Shown: positions 26,810 through 36,262, counted from the stretch's first letter. The stretch is 64,000 nt of DNA from CAZHFW01 sp964531675 (GCA_964531675.1 CAZHFW010000013.1:27835-91834); one strand, 5' to 3'. Notes: generated from the sequence alone by a model not told the origin. Numbers and translations are program-made.

Positions 26810-28570
26810 GTGACGCAGGGCATGGCCAGTTCGCCGAGGGACAACCCGAGAGGATCCGGATCGCAGCGTCCGACGCTGCTCGAGAGGCTGCCCATGCGCC
26901 GAGAGCAGGGCGCGGTGGAGCCTGCGCGGCCTTCGCAGGACTGGGGGCGGATCGCGCAGCTTCTGGGGCCGCTCAACGCGACGCCCGATCAGCTCAGACG
27001 GTTCCGCGCGATGGAAGGCTCGGACGCGGAACCCTGGGACGTGATGCTGTCGGTGCTGGCGATCGACGAGCACCACGCGCTGGAGACGCTCGCGGCCCGG
27101 ACCGGGCTTCGGTTCGTTCCCGAACCCAAGCTTCAGGAGTCGGCGGCGAAGTTCTACGAGACGGTGCCAGCGGATGCGGCGCGTCAGTACATGATCGCGG
27201 GTCTGGAGAGCGACGGGGTCGTGATGACGGTCTCGACGGCGCAGCCTCTGCACGCGCCGGTCTTTGCGATGATCGAAGAGCGGGTGGGGATGCCGCTGCG
27301 GCTGGTGCTCTCGCCCCGCGCCGCGGTCGTCAACCTCATCAATCGTGGGTATGAGCAGCGTCAGGATCTGGTGACGGAGATCATCGAGGAGATGCCCCTC
27401 GATGAGCGGGCGATCGAGTCGGCAGCGGGGTCGGTGGGTCAGTCCAACGACCTGCTCAGCCTGGCGCGGCAGACGCCGGTGATCCGTCTGGTGAACATGA
27501 TCCTGTTCGAAGCGCTCCGGCGGCGCGCGTCGGACGTGCACATCCACCCGATGGAGAACAAACTCGTCATCCGCTTCCGCGTGGACGGGATGCTCATCGA
27601 CGCGTTCAGCCCGCCTTTGTCCCTGGCGCCGGCGATCAGCTCGCGTCTGAAGGTCATGACCGAGCTGGACATCGCCAATCGGCACTCGCCCCAGGACGGC
27701 CAGACGAGCGTGCGGATCGGCAGCCGGAAGATTGACATCCGATTCTCTTGCATCCCGACGGTCTACGGCGAGCGGCTTGTGCTGCGTCTGCTCGACCAGT
27801 CGCAGACCCAGCTCTCGCTCGACGCGGTGGGCATGACCAAGAAGATGCAGGCCGAGCTGCTCGACCTGATCGAGCGGCCGACCGGGATCATCCTGGTGAC
27901 GGGGCCGACCGGTTCGGGCAAGACGACCTCGCTTTACGCGTCGCTGGCGCGGATCGACCGCCTGAGCCGGAACGTGATGACGATCGAGGATCCGGTGGAA
28001 TACCACCTGGACGGCATCAGCCAGATGCAGGTGAACCCCAAGCGCGGCGTGACGTTCGCCACGGGCTTGCGGGCGCTCTTGCGTCAGGATCCGGACGTGA
28101 TCCTGGTGGGCGAAGTGCGCGACGCGGAGACCGCGGAACTTGCGATCCAGGCCTCGCTGACGGGCCACCTGGTGCTGGCGACCTTGCACACCAACGACGC
28201 GCCCAGCGCGATCACGCGTCTGGTGGACATCGGCGTTGAGCCTTATCTGGTGACGAGCTCGCTTCTGGCGGTGCTCGCCCAGCGGCTGCTGCGACGGACG
28301 TGCGCTGCGTGCGCGGGCTCAGGCAGCGCCTCGGGGTCGGCGGGGCGGTGCGATGTGTGCTTTGGGTCGGGGTACAAGGGCCGCGTCGCGGTGTACGAGA
28401 TCATGACGATGACCGACGAGCTGCGCCGGCTGACCGGCGAGCGGGCGGACGCGATGCAACTCCTGGATGCGGCCCGCGCGGGCGGCTTCCGGACGATGCG
28501 GGATGACGCCCGCGAGAAAGTCCAGCTCGGCCTGACCGATGAGGCCGAGGTTTACCGCGTGCTGCACTAA
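26810..28570 (+). CDS. gspE: Type II secretion/type IV pilus assembly ATPase GspE
   Basis: The start is GTG 26810 or ATG 26822. The 586-residue product has an N-terminal MshE/GspE-like domain (about 30-170). The catalytic domain follows, with Walker A VTGPTGSGKTTSLYASL near residue 365, an Asp box MTIEDPVEYHLDGISQMQVN, Walker B LRQDPDVILVGEVRD and a His box TGHLVLATLHTNDAPSAITRL. The tetracysteine zinc module CAAC...CDVC at about 498-518 distinguishes GspE/PilB from PilT. It powers pseudopilus assembly from the cytoplasmic face. Confidence 0.94.
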   Translation: MTQGMASSPRDNPRGSGSQRPTLLERLPMRREQGAVEPARPSQDWGRIAQLLGPLNATPDQLRRFRAMEGSDAEPWDVMLSVLAIDEHHALETLAARTGLRFVPEPKLQESAAKFYETVPADAARQYMIAGLESDGVVMTVSTAQPLHAPVFAMIEERVGMPLRLVLSPRAAVVNLINRGYEQRQDLVTEIIEEMPLDERAIESAAGSVGQSNDLLSLARQTPVIRLVNMILFEALRRRASDVHIHPMENKLVIRFRVDGMLIDAFSPPLSLAPAISSRLKVMTELDIANRHSPQDGQTSVRIGSRKIDIRFSCIPTVYGERLVLRLLDQSQTQLSLDAVGMTKKMQAELLDLIERPTGIILVTGPTGSGKTTSLYASLARIDRLSRNVMTIEDPVEYHLDGISQMQVNPKRGVTFATGLRALLRQDPDVILVGEVRDAETAELAIQASLTGHLVLATLHTNDAPSAITRLVDIGVEPYLVTSSLLAVLAQRLLRRTCAACAGSGSASGSAGRCDVCFGSGYKGRVAVYEIMTMTDELRRLTGERADAMQLLDAARAGGFRTMRDDAREKVQLGLTDEAEVYRVLH

Positions 28571-28634
28571 CGCCTTTGGCAACTCCAACGGCATCCGCGT
28601 GGCGATCACCGGCGTGGGTGGTTACATTCGTTGC

Positions 28635-29894
28635 ATGTGGACATCTCGTGGGCGGAACACAGAGGCGGCTTGTCGTCAGAGCAGCCTGAACGTTGGCAAG
28701 GCGTTCAGGGCGGGGCTCCTGACGCTCGTGCTGATTGCGGGCGGATGCGCGGTGAATCGGCCGGCGCTCAAGAAGGAAGAACTCGAGAAGCGGGCGGCAC
28801 GGACGCGTGAGGAGATGGTCCGGGACTATCGCGTCGTAACGCAGAAGCTCGTCGATCGGATGGACCACGAGCTCGCGGAGCATGCGGACGCGGTCGCGGC
28901 GGGGAAGTCCGCCGACGCCCCCACCTTCGATGTGCTGATCCTCTCGGGCGGCGGCGACTATGGCGCGTTTGGCGCGGGCGTGCTCAAGGGCTGGGGCAAG
29001 GTGAACGGTCCGCTGACGAGGCCCCGCTTTGACGTCGTGACGGGCGTGAGCACCGGGGCGCTGATTGCGCCGTTCGCGTTCATTGGCGATGACGAGGCGT
29101 ACGACCAGATCGTGAAGCTGTACCGCGAGCCCAAGAAGGATTGGGTGGCGCTGCGGGGCTTGCTCTTCTTTCTTCCCTGGCAAGAGTCGTTCGCGGACAC
29201 CAAGGGGCTGCGGCGTGATCTGCAGCGTGAGCTTCCGCCCAAGCTCATCCAGCGGATCGCGGACGAATCGCGCGACAACCGCGTGCTGCGCATCGGGACG
29301 ACGAACCTGGACATGGGCGTCACGCGGGGCTTTGCGCTGGGCGAGGAGGCGGAGCAGGCGGCGTACACCGGGGACTACACGCGCGTGTACGACATCCTCA
29401 TGGCCTCGGCGGCGATCCCCGGCGCGTTCCCGCCGGTCGTGATCGATGATGAGCTCTACGTGGACGGCGGGACGACGTCGAACATCCTGTTCGGCTCGAA
29501 CCTGCGCTCGCGCGAGGCGATCATCGGGGCCTGGAAGGACAAGTATCCGGGGCGGCAGACGGCGCGGATCCGTTTCTGGGTGATCGTGAACAATCAGCTC
29601 GGCGTGGCGCCGACGCAGGTTCAGCCCAAGTGGCCCTCGATCGTCGGGAACTCGCTTTCCACCGCGATCCGATTCAGCACGATCGCGTCGCTTCGGAATC
29701 TGGCGGCCCAAAGCGAGCTGATCCGCGAGGTGGACAAGTTCGAGTGCGAGTTCCGGTACATCGCGATCCCGGAGACCTGGCGTGCCCCGGTGGAGGGCGT
29801 GTTCGTCAAGGAGACGATGGAGTCCCTGGCGGATCTTGGAGAGGAACTGGGATCGGATCCGAAGAACTGGCTCGATCAGCTGCCGGATCGGTGA
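28635..29894 (+). CDS. Patatin-like phospholipase lipoprotein
   Basis: From the ATG at 28635 the 419-residue product has a lipoprotein signal (LLTLVLIAGGCAVN) and a patatin domain. The oxyanion loop is SGGGDYGAFGAGVL, the nucleophile elbow GVSTG, and the catalytic Asp lies in YVDGGTTSN. Patatins are Ser-Asp acyl hydrolases acting on phospholipids or lipid acyl chains. The start lacks a Shine-Dalgarno site, while TACATT ends six bases upstream, consistent with a leaderless transcript independent of gspE. A GNAT gene follows 12 bases later. Confidence 0.88.
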   Translation: MWTSRGRNTEAACRQSSLNVGKAFRAGLLTLVLIAGGCAVNRPALKKEELEKRAARTREEMVRDYRVVTQKLVDRMDHELAEHADAVAAGKSADAPTFDVLILSGGGDYGAFGAGVLKGWGKVNGPLTRPRFDVVTGVSTGALIAPFAFIGDDEAYDQIVKLYREPKKDWVALRGLLFFLPWQESFADTKGLRRDLQRELPPKLIQRIADESRDNRVLRIGTTNLDMGVTRGFALGEEAEQAAYTGDYTRVYDILMASAAIPGAFPPVVIDDELYVDGGTTSNILFGSNLRSREAIIGAWKDKYPGRQTARIRFWVIVNNQLGVAPTQVQPKWPSIVGNSLSTAIRFSTIASLRNLAAQSELIREVDKFECEFRYIAIPETWRAPVEGVFVKETMESLADLGEELGSDPKNWLDQLPDR

Positions 29895-29906
29895 GGAGAC
29901 GCGGAC

Positions 29907-30494
29907 GTGACGCCTCGCGAATGGGTCGGAAGTTCGAAGCTTGTGGGACGCGTCGTGCGGCTCGAGCCCTTGGGGCCCGAGCACTACGACGACCTGCACG
30001 CGATCACGCCTCGGGACACGTTCCAGTACTTTCTCAGCTGGCCCCAGGACTGGTCGCGTGCGGGCTTCGGGTCGCACATGGATCGGGTGATCGCCGAACC
30101 ATCGAGGCTGCATTACGCGGTCATTGAACAGGCGAGCAACAGAGCGGTCGGGAGCACGTCGTTCTGCGACATCCGGCCGCCGCATCGGGGGGTGGAGATC
30201 GGATTTACGTGGTACGCGCCGTCGCATCGTGGGACGCGGGTGAACCCGGAGTGCAAGCTCCTGATGATGACGCACGCGTTCGAGACGCTGGGATGCATCA
30301 GGCTCCAGATCAAGTGCGATGCGCTCAACGCGCATAGCCGGGCGGCGATCCTGAAGCTCGGGGCGAGCTTCGAGGGCGTGCTGCGCCAGCACATGATCAA
30401 GCAGGACGGCGTGGTGCGGGACACCGCGATGTACAGCATCTTGCAAAGCGAGTGGGCTGGCGTGAAGGCGGGGTTGCTGGCGAGAGCATCGTGA
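29907..30494 (+). CDS. GNAT-family N-acetyltransferase (RimJ/RimL type)
   Basis: The 195-residue protein starts with GTG and shows RVVRLEPLGPEHYDDLHAI, VGSTSFCDIRPPHRGVEIGFTWYAPSHRGTRVNPECKLLMMTHAFETLGCIRLQIKCDALNAHSRAAILKLGASFEGVLRQH. This is the RimJ/RimL-like acetyl-CoA-binding layout. Such enzymes acetylate protein N-termini, amino acids or small molecules; the substrate is unknown. It sits 12 bases after the patatin stop, probably in the same transcript, and is followed by a terminator. Confidence 0.88.
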   Translation: MTPREWVGSSKLVGRVVRLEPLGPEHYDDLHAITPRDTFQYFLSWPQDWSRAGFGSHMDRVIAEPSRLHYAVIEQASNRAVGSTSFCDIRPPHRGVEIGFTWYAPSHRGTRVNPECKLLMMTHAFETLGCIRLQIKCDALNAHSRAAILKLGASFEGVLRQHMIKQDGVVRDTAMYSILQSEWAGVKAGLLARAS

Positions 30495-30496
30495 CG

Positions 30497-30529
30497 CGCG
30501 ACAACCCCGGAGAGTCCGGGGCTGTCGCG
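30497..30529 (+). terminator. Hairpin terminator after GNAT gene
   Basis: CGCGACA-A-CCCCGGA / TCCGGGG-C-TGTCGCG with a GAG loop: 14 pairs with one internal mismatch. There is no T-run. It starts just after the stop codon and lies between two convergent genes. Confidence 0.65.
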
Positions 30530-30572
30530 GGAGGTTCAGATGACGGGCATCGTGAGGAGCAGACCTGGCTGA

Positions 30573-31244
30573 TCAGCGGCGGCGGCGACCGACCGCCATC
30601 GCGGCGATGCCCAGAACCACCGCACCGGACGGCGCGGGCACGGGATTGATCTCGGCGAAGGCCTCATCGACATAACCGGAACCGATCGTGCCAGCGGCGT
30701 TGTAGAGCGTTGACTCGGCGAACGCGAGCTGGAAGACGATCCAACGGGTGCCGGCAGGAACCGGAACGGTCAACGAGTTCTGCTGCCAGGTGCTGACGCT
30801 GTTGTCGAAGGTTGAGACGGCCGTGTCGAGCGGCCCGAAGAGGGTGCCGTAGTTGTTGCCCGTGAAGTAGCTGATGTAGATGCCGCCGAGCGCGCCGTTG
30901 GAGTTGGAGTTGAACCACGCGCTGGCGGACAGGACGGCGTTGTTGGAGTCGATGAGACCCGCGTAGGAGGAGACGTCGATGCTCTGGAAGGCCTGGGTGG
31001 TGACGCCGCCGGTGACGTCCATGCGGAGCTGGTTGTGCCCCGCGTACGGCGTGGAGCCGCCGTCGACATTGACGATGGTCGAGTTCTCCTGACCCCACAC
31101 GCCCTGGAACCCGGGGAAGTTCCCCAGCGAGTTGACCGCGGTGGTGACCGGGTTGAACTCAAAGCCAGGATCGGTGACGAGGTTGACGGCGGAGGCGGTG
31201 CACGGGGCGAAGGCGACAGCGAGGATGGCGAGGCTGCGGTTCAT
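30573..31244 (-). CDS. Secreted protein with PEP-CTERM-like sorting signal
   Basis: The 223-residue product from the ATG at 31244 (GAGAG site upstream) has a signal peptide (LAILAVAFAPCTASA) and a beta-rich body starting NLVTDPGFEFNPV, similar in style to carbohydrate-binding-like modules. The C-terminus is NPVPAPSGAVVLGIAAMAVGRRRR. That tail, Pro-x-Pro plus helix plus Arg cluster, is the tripartite PEP-CTERM-type signal recognised by exosortase-like enzymes. No exosortase is visible in the window. The protein is probably surface-anchored or released after processing. Confidence 0.75.
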   Translation of the reverse strand: MNRSLAILAVAFAPCTASAVNLVTDPGFEFNPVTTAVNSLGNFPGFQGVWGQENSTIVNVDGGSTPYAGHNQLRMDVTGGVTTQAFQSIDVSSYAGLIDSNNAVLSASAWFNSNSNGALGGIYISYFTGNNYGTLFGPLDTAVSTFDNSVSTWQQNSLTVPVPAGTRWIVFQLAFAESTLYNAAGTIGSGYVDEAFAEINPVPAPSGAVVLGIAAMAVGRRRR

Positions 31245-31479
31245 GTCTGGGCTCTCTTTCCGGGTTTGACCCGAGTGTGCGTGAGGCGTCTTTTCCAACG
31301 GCCTATGACCCGCTGGAAGACGTCGATTTGTTTGATGAGGCACTCTGACTGCGTTGCGTCCGGCAGAACCTTGCACCGCTTGATCAGATTTTTCGCGAGG
31401 CCACTTTCCGGGCCCGATCAGGGGCCTGGGGGGAGCTTCTCATGCATCCGGTTTCGTGGAGCGGCGGGAGCGCCGGGCC

Positions 31480-32673
31480 TTAGGCGATGGTGTGCGTCGG
31501 GGGCTCCAGAGGCAGGAGCCTGGCGAGCCTCAGGAAGTTCTCGTAGTTCTGGCGGAGCTCGGTGATCGAGTCGCCTCCGAACTTGTCGAGGGCGAGTCTG
31601 GCGATCTCGAAGGCGACGACGTTTTCCATCACGACGCCCGCAGCGGAGACGGCGCAGACATCCGAGCGCTCGTACTGGCTCTGCTGCTCGGCCTTGGTGT
31701 TGAGGTCGACCGAAGGCATGCCGCGCAAGAGCGTGGAGATGGGCTTCATGGTCCCCTTGACGACCACGGGCTGGCCGTTGGTCATGCCGCCCTCGGATCC
31801 TCCCGCGTTGTTGGAATCGCGGACAAAGCCGAGGTTGTTGGTGTCGGCCTGCGCGGGGTCGTAGCGGATGGGATCATGGACCTTGCTTCCCACGCGGGCG
31901 GCGCACTCGCGGCCCAGACCGATCTCGACCGCCTTGAACGCCTGGATGCCCATGACGGCGTAGGCGATACGGGCATCGAGCTTGTCGCGCCAGTCCATGC
32001 ACGAGCCGATGCCCGGCGGGCATCCGAACACGTGCGTCTCGACGATGCCGCCGACGGTGTCCTTGTCGATCTTGGCCTGGCGGATGATTTCGCGCTGACG
32101 CTCGGTGACCGCGGCGTCCGGGCAATACGTGTCGCTCTGATCGCGCAGGGCGACCAGCGACTTCCAGTTGGACGAGGTCACTTCAACGCTGGTCTGCGCG
32201 TCGAGGATGGAGCGTACGAAGCCGAAGGTCTCGATCCCGAGCTCGCGGAGCAGGCAACGGGCCACGGCGCCCGCCGCGACGCGGCTGGCGGTCTCGCGGG
32301 CGCTGGCGCGTTCCAGCGTTTCGCGGCAATCCGTCGTGAGCCACTTGATGCTTCCCGCCAGATCGGCGTGTCCGGGGCGGGGGCGGTAGATGGGCGGGGT
32401 CTTGGCGAGGTCGTCCAGGCGCGAGTCGCGGTTGCGGATGACCATCGTCAGGGGCGCGGCGATCGACCTGCCGCGACGGACGCCGGTGAGGAACTCGACG
32501 GTGTCGGTCTCGATGTTCTGGCGACCGCCACGGCCGTATCCGCCTTGGCGGCGCGCGAGCTCATGGTTGATGAAATCGACGTCGAGCGCCAAGCCCGCGG
32601 GGAGGCCGGTGATGGTGATGACCAGCGCGGGGCCGTGGGATTCGCCGGCGGTTTGGGCTTCGAGTCGTGGCAT
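31480..32673 (-). CDS. aroC: Chorismate synthase
   Basis: The 397-residue protein carries the family signatures AGESHGPALVITITGLPAGL, GRQNIETDTVEFLTGVRRG, the FMN-binding RPGHADLAGSIKW, RASARETASRVAAGAVAR, and SNNAGGSEGGMTNGQPVVVKG. It makes chorismate from EPSP, the last step of the shikimate pathway. The ATG at 32673 has no ribosome-binding site but has TACCCT six bases before it. It lies 27 bases downstream of the fused MFS/spermidine synthase gene, so either a shared transcript or its own leaderless one is possible. Confidence 0.95.
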   Translation of the reverse strand: MPRLEAQTAGESHGPALVITITGLPAGLALDVDFINHELARRQGGYGRGGRQNIETDTVEFLTGVRRGRSIAAPLTMVIRNRDSRLDDLAKTPPIYRPRPGHADLAGSIKWLTTDCRETLERASARETASRVAAGAVARCLLRELGIETFGFVRSILDAQTSVEVTSSNWKSLVALRDQSDTYCPDAAVTERQREIIRQAKIDKDTVGGIVETHVFGCPPGIGSCMDWRDKLDARIAYAVMGIQAFKAVEIGLGRECAARVGSKVHDPIRYDPAQADTNNLGFVRDSNNAGGSEGGMTNGQPVVVKGTMKPISTLLRGMPSVDLNTKAEQQSQYERSDVCAVSAAGVVMENVVAFEIARLALDKFGGDSITELRQNYENFLRLARLLPLEPPTHTIA

Positions 32674-32700
32674 GGGCGGAGGGTATGCGATGCGGGGCGA

Positions 32701-34953
32701 TCAGCGCAACACGCCCCTGAGCGAGGAGTAATCATCGGTCCAGACGGTCTTGGACTTTCCGATGGGCCAGAAGCTCCAGTCGGCCTTTTCGACCAGTGGA
32801 TGGATGTACCGCTCCTTCCGGCTCACGATGATCCAGTCGGACATGTACTTGCCGTCGAGCTTTTCCGGATCGGGGAGCAGGTGGTCCTGGCGGTATGCAG
32901 CACGCATCCCGGTGCGATCGGCGAGTCCTCCGATGAGCGGGATGAGGTCGAAGAAGCGGTTGGAGACGTGGAAGGCGATGATGCCGTCTTCGATGAGCTT
33001 GCGTTTGTAGAGCTCGAGGGCTTCGACGGTGAGCAGGTGCGTGGGGATGGCGTCGGAGCTGAAGGCGTCGACGACGATGAGGCCGTAGTGATTGTCGGGG
33101 GCCTGTGCGATCTTGAGGCGTGCGTCACCGATGATGACGTTCACCTTGGCGTCGGAGTCGCGGAGGTAGGTGAAGTAATCGGGGTTGCGTGCGATGCGTT
33201 CCATCGCGGGGTCGATCTCATAGAAGTCGAAGGTCTCGCCCCCCTGGCCGTAGGCGGCGAGGGTGCCGACGCCCAGTCCGATGAACGCGTAGTTCTTGAC
33301 CTTGGGATTTCCCGCGACGAAGTCCATGACGTCGCCGATGGGCCCGGAGGGGTAGTAGTACGTCAGCGGCTTGAAACTCAGGCGTTCCTTGTCACCGGGC
33401 TTGTCGAGGGCCTGCATGCCGTGGCGCGTGGTGCCGTGGTCGAGCATGTGGGCGGCCTTGTTGGACGAGAGGATGACGTCGTAGACGCCGAAGAAGGTGC
33501 GTTCGGTGTGGAGGGAGGTTTCCTTTCCGCGATCGATGCCCGACATGACCGCGATGAGACCCACGCCGAAGCCCAGGGCGTAGGAGACCGCCCAGCGGTG
33601 GAAGCAGAAGCAGATCAGCGTGGGGATGCCCGCGACGAAGATGCCCCGGGCGAGCTTGTTCTCGAGCTTGAAGCCGAAGTTGCGATCGAGCCCCACGTTG
33701 ATCTTTTCGAGCGACAGGACGAGCACGACGCCGACGATAAGGGCGATGAGCACCGCGAAGGGCGCTGCGGCCCAGCGGAGCACCACGTTGGCGCTCGTGC
33801 GGCCCTTCATGAACCCGTCGGTCTCGCGCAGCAAGAGGGCGAGCGTCAGGACCAGGGGGTATTCGTAGATGCGGTTGAAGATGACGGGGGCGACGAGGCT
33901 GTTGAACACGCCGCCGAGCACGCCTCCGACGGAGATCAGGAGGAAGAACTCGGTCAGATGCGCGGGATCGGGGCGGTCTTCCGCCAGTCGCTTGTGGCAC
34001 ATGAGCGCGAGCAGGAGGAAGAACAGCAGCTGGATGCCCGCCAGCACCAGGACGGGCTCGCGGGCCAGCGTCATCACCGACATCATCAGCGGGACTGCCG
34101 CGAAGGGCGCCCACTTGGCGTAGACGCTCGAAGGCGTCCGCACGGTCTCGGAGAACGCGACGATGAACGTGAGCAGGTAGAGCGTCAGCGGAATGACCCA
34201 GAGCAGGGGGACCGCGGCGACATCCGTGGAGATGTGCTGGGTCACGCCGATCATGAGGCTCGAGGGCACAAACGCGAGCAGGATCCACTTGAGGCGGCGC
34301 TTGCGGTCGATCGGCTTGGCCGACGCGGGTGTGGGAGCAGCGGGCAGGGGAGCAGCGAAGCGTCCGGCACGCCAAGAGACCAGGCCGCAGAGCAGCGCCA
34401 GGACGACCATCACGCCAAAGCCATAGCTCCAGAGCCTTCCCTGCGCGCCGAGCTTGATGGCGGGCTCGATGAGGAACGGATAGGCCAGGAGTCCGATCAG
34501 GCTTCCGGCATTGCTCGCGGAGTAGAGGAAGTACGGATCGGAGGCCTGCGGATGTCCGGTTCGGCTGAACCACTTCTGGAGCAGCGGGCCCGCGGTGGAC
34601 GTGAACAGGAACGGCATGCCGACGGTCACCGCCAGGAAGCGGAGCAGCGAGGAGACCGGCGACTGGGCCCAGGAGGCCAGATCGCCCGAGGGCATGACGA
34701 TCGGCAGCATGAGGATCGTCACGCCCGCGAAGATCGCGTGGGTGATGACCTGGGCCAGGGGCTTGAGCCTGGTGCTCACCAGGTGCGCGTAGAGATAGCC
34801 AAGCAGCAGGGCTGCCTGGAAGAAGAGCATGGACGTGTTCCACACCGCGGGGCTTCCCCCGAAGATCGGGAGGGCCATTTTGGCCGCCATGGGCTGGATG
34901 AGGAACAGCAAGGCTGCGGACGTGAAGATGGCCAATGCGAAGAGAATCAGCAC
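32701..34953 (-). CDS. Fused MFS-like membrane protein / spermidine synthase domain
   Basis: The 750-residue protein has about 12 membrane helices in residues 1-460, starting LFALAIFTSAALLFLIQPMAAK. A C-terminal methyltransferase-fold spermidine synthase-like domain spans about 500-745 (YAFIGLGVGTLAAYGQGGETFDFYEIDPAMERIA, VIIGDARLKIAQ, LIVVDAFSSDAIPTHLLT). This fusion is widespread. Whether it makes polyamines or modifies and transports another substrate is unsettled. The start is GTG 34953 with TATCCT seven bases before it. It is divergent from the HAD phosphatase across 66 bases. Confidence 0.88.
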   Translation of the reverse strand: MLILFALAIFTSAALLFLIQPMAAKMALPIFGGSPAVWNTSMLFFQAALLLGYLYAHLVSTRLKPLAQVITHAIFAGVTILMLPIVMPSGDLASWAQSPVSSLLRFLAVTVGMPFLFTSTAGPLLQKWFSRTGHPQASDPYFLYSASNAGSLIGLLAYPFLIEPAIKLGAQGRLWSYGFGVMVVLALLCGLVSWRAGRFAAPLPAAPTPASAKPIDRKRRLKWILLAFVPSSLMIGVTQHISTDVAAVPLLWVIPLTLYLLTFIVAFSETVRTPSSVYAKWAPFAAVPLMMSVMTLAREPVLVLAGIQLLFFLLLALMCHKRLAEDRPDPAHLTEFFLLISVGGVLGGVFNSLVAPVIFNRIYEYPLVLTLALLLRETDGFMKGRTSANVVLRWAAAPFAVLIALIVGVVLVLSLEKINVGLDRNFGFKLENKLARGIFVAGIPTLICFCFHRWAVSYALGFGVGLIAVMSGIDRGKETSLHTERTFFGVYDVILSSNKAAHMLDHGTTRHGMQALDKPGDKERLSFKPLTYYYPSGPIGDVMDFVAGNPKVKNYAFIGLGVGTLAAYGQGGETFDFYEIDPAMERIARNPDYFTYLRDSDAKVNVIIGDARLKIAQAPDNHYGLIVVDAFSSDAIPTHLLTVEALELYKRKLIEDGIIAFHVSNRFFDLIPLIGGLADRTGMRAAYRQDHLLPDPEKLDGKYMSDWIIVSRKERYIHPLVEKADWSFWPIGKSKTVWTDDYSSLRGVLR

Positions 34954-35019
34954 GGCGGAGAGGATACCGCAAGAGGGTCCGCCAGCCGAGGGGGAGCCCC
35001 CCCACTACAGTCCCGGGTG

Positions 35020-35772
35020 ATGACCTCCCGATTTGACGCGGTGATCTGCGACATCGATGGATGCCTGGGTCCGGAGTCCAATGAGCCTCTGGACCTTGGC
35101 GCCTTGGAGCGGGTCGCGTCGTACAACGACCGGGCCCGGGCCAAGCCCGGATCGGCCCCCGGGATCACGGTCTGCTCGGGACGGCCTTTGCCTTTCGCGG
35201 AAGCGGTGTGCCGGATGGTGCGGAACACGAGCCTTCCCGCGGTGTGCGAGAACGGCGTGTGGCTCTTTGATCCCGCCGCCAACGCGTATCTCCGCGATCC
35301 CGCGATCGCGCCCGAGCACATGCACGCGGTGCACGAGGCCAGCGAGTGGATCGAGCGCGAGCTGATCCCCCAGGGCGTGGTCATCCAGCCAGGCAAGAGC
35401 GCGTCGATCTCGCTCTGGCATCCGGACACGCCCTTCCTGCGCGGGCAGATGCCCCTGCTCGAAAAGGTCTTTGCGGGGAACAAGTGGCCCTTCCGGGTCT
35501 CGATGACTGTCTCGTGGATCAACTGCGATCTGCAGCACATCAGCAAGTCGACCGGCCTGAAGCGGTTCATCCAGAAGACCGGGCTCACGCGCGACCGCCT
35601 GGCGGGCGTCGGCGATTCGGCCTCGGACCTGGTGATGCGCGATCACGTGCGCGTGTTCGCTGCTCCCGCCAACGCGGCGCCGGAAGTTCGCAGCGTCGCG
35701 GACTACGTGGCCAAGGGCCGTGAAATCGAAGGCGTGCTCGAAATCCTCGACTGGCTCACCACCAAGGCCTGA
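35020..35772 (+). CDS. HAD-superfamily phosphatase (Cof/phosphoglycolate phosphatase-like)
   Basis: The real gene begins at the ATG at 35020 within a much longer antisense-type open frame. The 250-residue product has motif I VICDIDGCLGPE, motif II in ITVCSGRPLPFA, a lysine region (KSTGLKRFIQKTG) and motif IV VGDSASDLVM. The C2-type cap puts it with archaeal phosphoglycolate phosphatase, MPGP and Cof-like enzymes. The substrate is not predictable. TACAGT lies 8 bases before the ATG, without a ribosome-binding site. Confidence 0.87.
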   Translation: MTSRFDAVICDIDGCLGPESNEPLDLGALERVASYNDRARAKPGSAPGITVCSGRPLPFAEAVCRMVRNTSLPAVCENGVWLFDPAANAYLRDPAIAPEHMHAVHEASEWIERELIPQGVVIQPGKSASISLWHPDTPFLRGQMPLLEKVFAGNKWPFRVSMTVSWINCDLQHISKSTGLKRFIQKTGLTRDRLAGVGDSASDLVMRDHVRVFAAPANAAPEVRSVADYVAKGREIEGVLEILDWLTTKA

Positions 35773-35776
35773 ACCG

Positions 35777-35850
35777 CCTTTCCCTCTGTCGCTCTCTCGC
35801 TCTCTCGCTCTCTCGCTCTTTCGCTTCCTCGCTTTCCCGCTCCCCCACCC
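35777..35850 (+). repeat. Polypyrimidine octamer microsatellite
   Basis: The gap between two genes is almost pure pyrimidine on the plus strand, interrupted by G at regular intervals. The unit TCGCTCTC repeats about three times from 35789 to about 35815, then degenerates (TCGCTCTT, TCGCTTCC, TCGCTTTC) up to the ATG at 35851. Confidence 0.7.
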
Positions 35851-36132
35851 ATGTCCCCCGACGATGAAGTCTGTCTCTGCTTCCACGTGACCTTGCGGAA
35901 GATCCTCGCGTACATGGCGCGCGAGAATCCGCCGGTGGCGTCGTTGATTTCGGAGTGTCTGGGCGCGGGGACGGGTTGCATGTGGTGTGTGCCGTTCTTG
36001 AAGCACCTGCACAAGCAGCACGCTGCGGGGGAAACGCCCGATCTGCGTGTGTCTCCCGAGCAGTACGCGAGTTCGCGTCTGAAGTACAAGGAAACCAGCG
36101 AGCGCGATCCGGATGTGGTGGACGGCGCATGA
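35851..36132 (+). CDS. BFD-type [2Fe-2S] ferredoxin-like protein
   Basis: The 93-residue protein has Cys-x-Cys near the start (VCLCFHVTLRKILAYM) and Gly-rich Cys-x2-Cys later (SECLGAGTGCMWCVPFLKHLH). This is the four-Cys pattern of bacterioferritin-associated ferredoxin and BFD domains. In Bfd this cluster delivers electrons to release iron from bacterioferritin; here no bacterioferritin gene is nearby. The gene starts at the end of a pyrimidine-rich microsatellite and has no purine ribosome-binding site. The C-terminal 35 residues are family-specific. Confidence 0.8.
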   Translation: MSPDDEVCLCFHVTLRKILAYMARENPPVASLISECLGAGTGCMWCVPFLKHLHKQHAAGETPDLRVSPEQYASSRLKYKETSERDPDVVDGA

Positions 36133-36194
36133 GGCGCGTTCAGACCGCGTGGGGATCAGGCAATCAGCCCGCGGGTTCTTTTGAGAGATTGTGA

Positions 36195-36222
36195 TTGATC
36201 GGCGCGACATTGCCGATATACT
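36195..36222 (+). promoter_or_regulatory. Strong predicted sigma-70 type promoter
   Basis: TTGATC at 36195-36200, 16-base spacer, TATACT at 36217-36222. A GCGCAG-GGATT-CTGCGC hairpin follows at 36231-36247, right before AAGGAAG and the small open frame at 36263. Confidence 0.6.
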
Positions 36223-36262
36223 CGCCCCCAGCGCAGGGATTCTGCGCAGAAAGGAAGCTCCG

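Noticed and set aside
31456..35019. A very long plus-strand open frame that continues into the HAD phosphatase.
   Set aside because: It runs antisense to aroC and the MFS/spermidine synthase, both with clear family motifs. Only the part from 35020 is a real gene.
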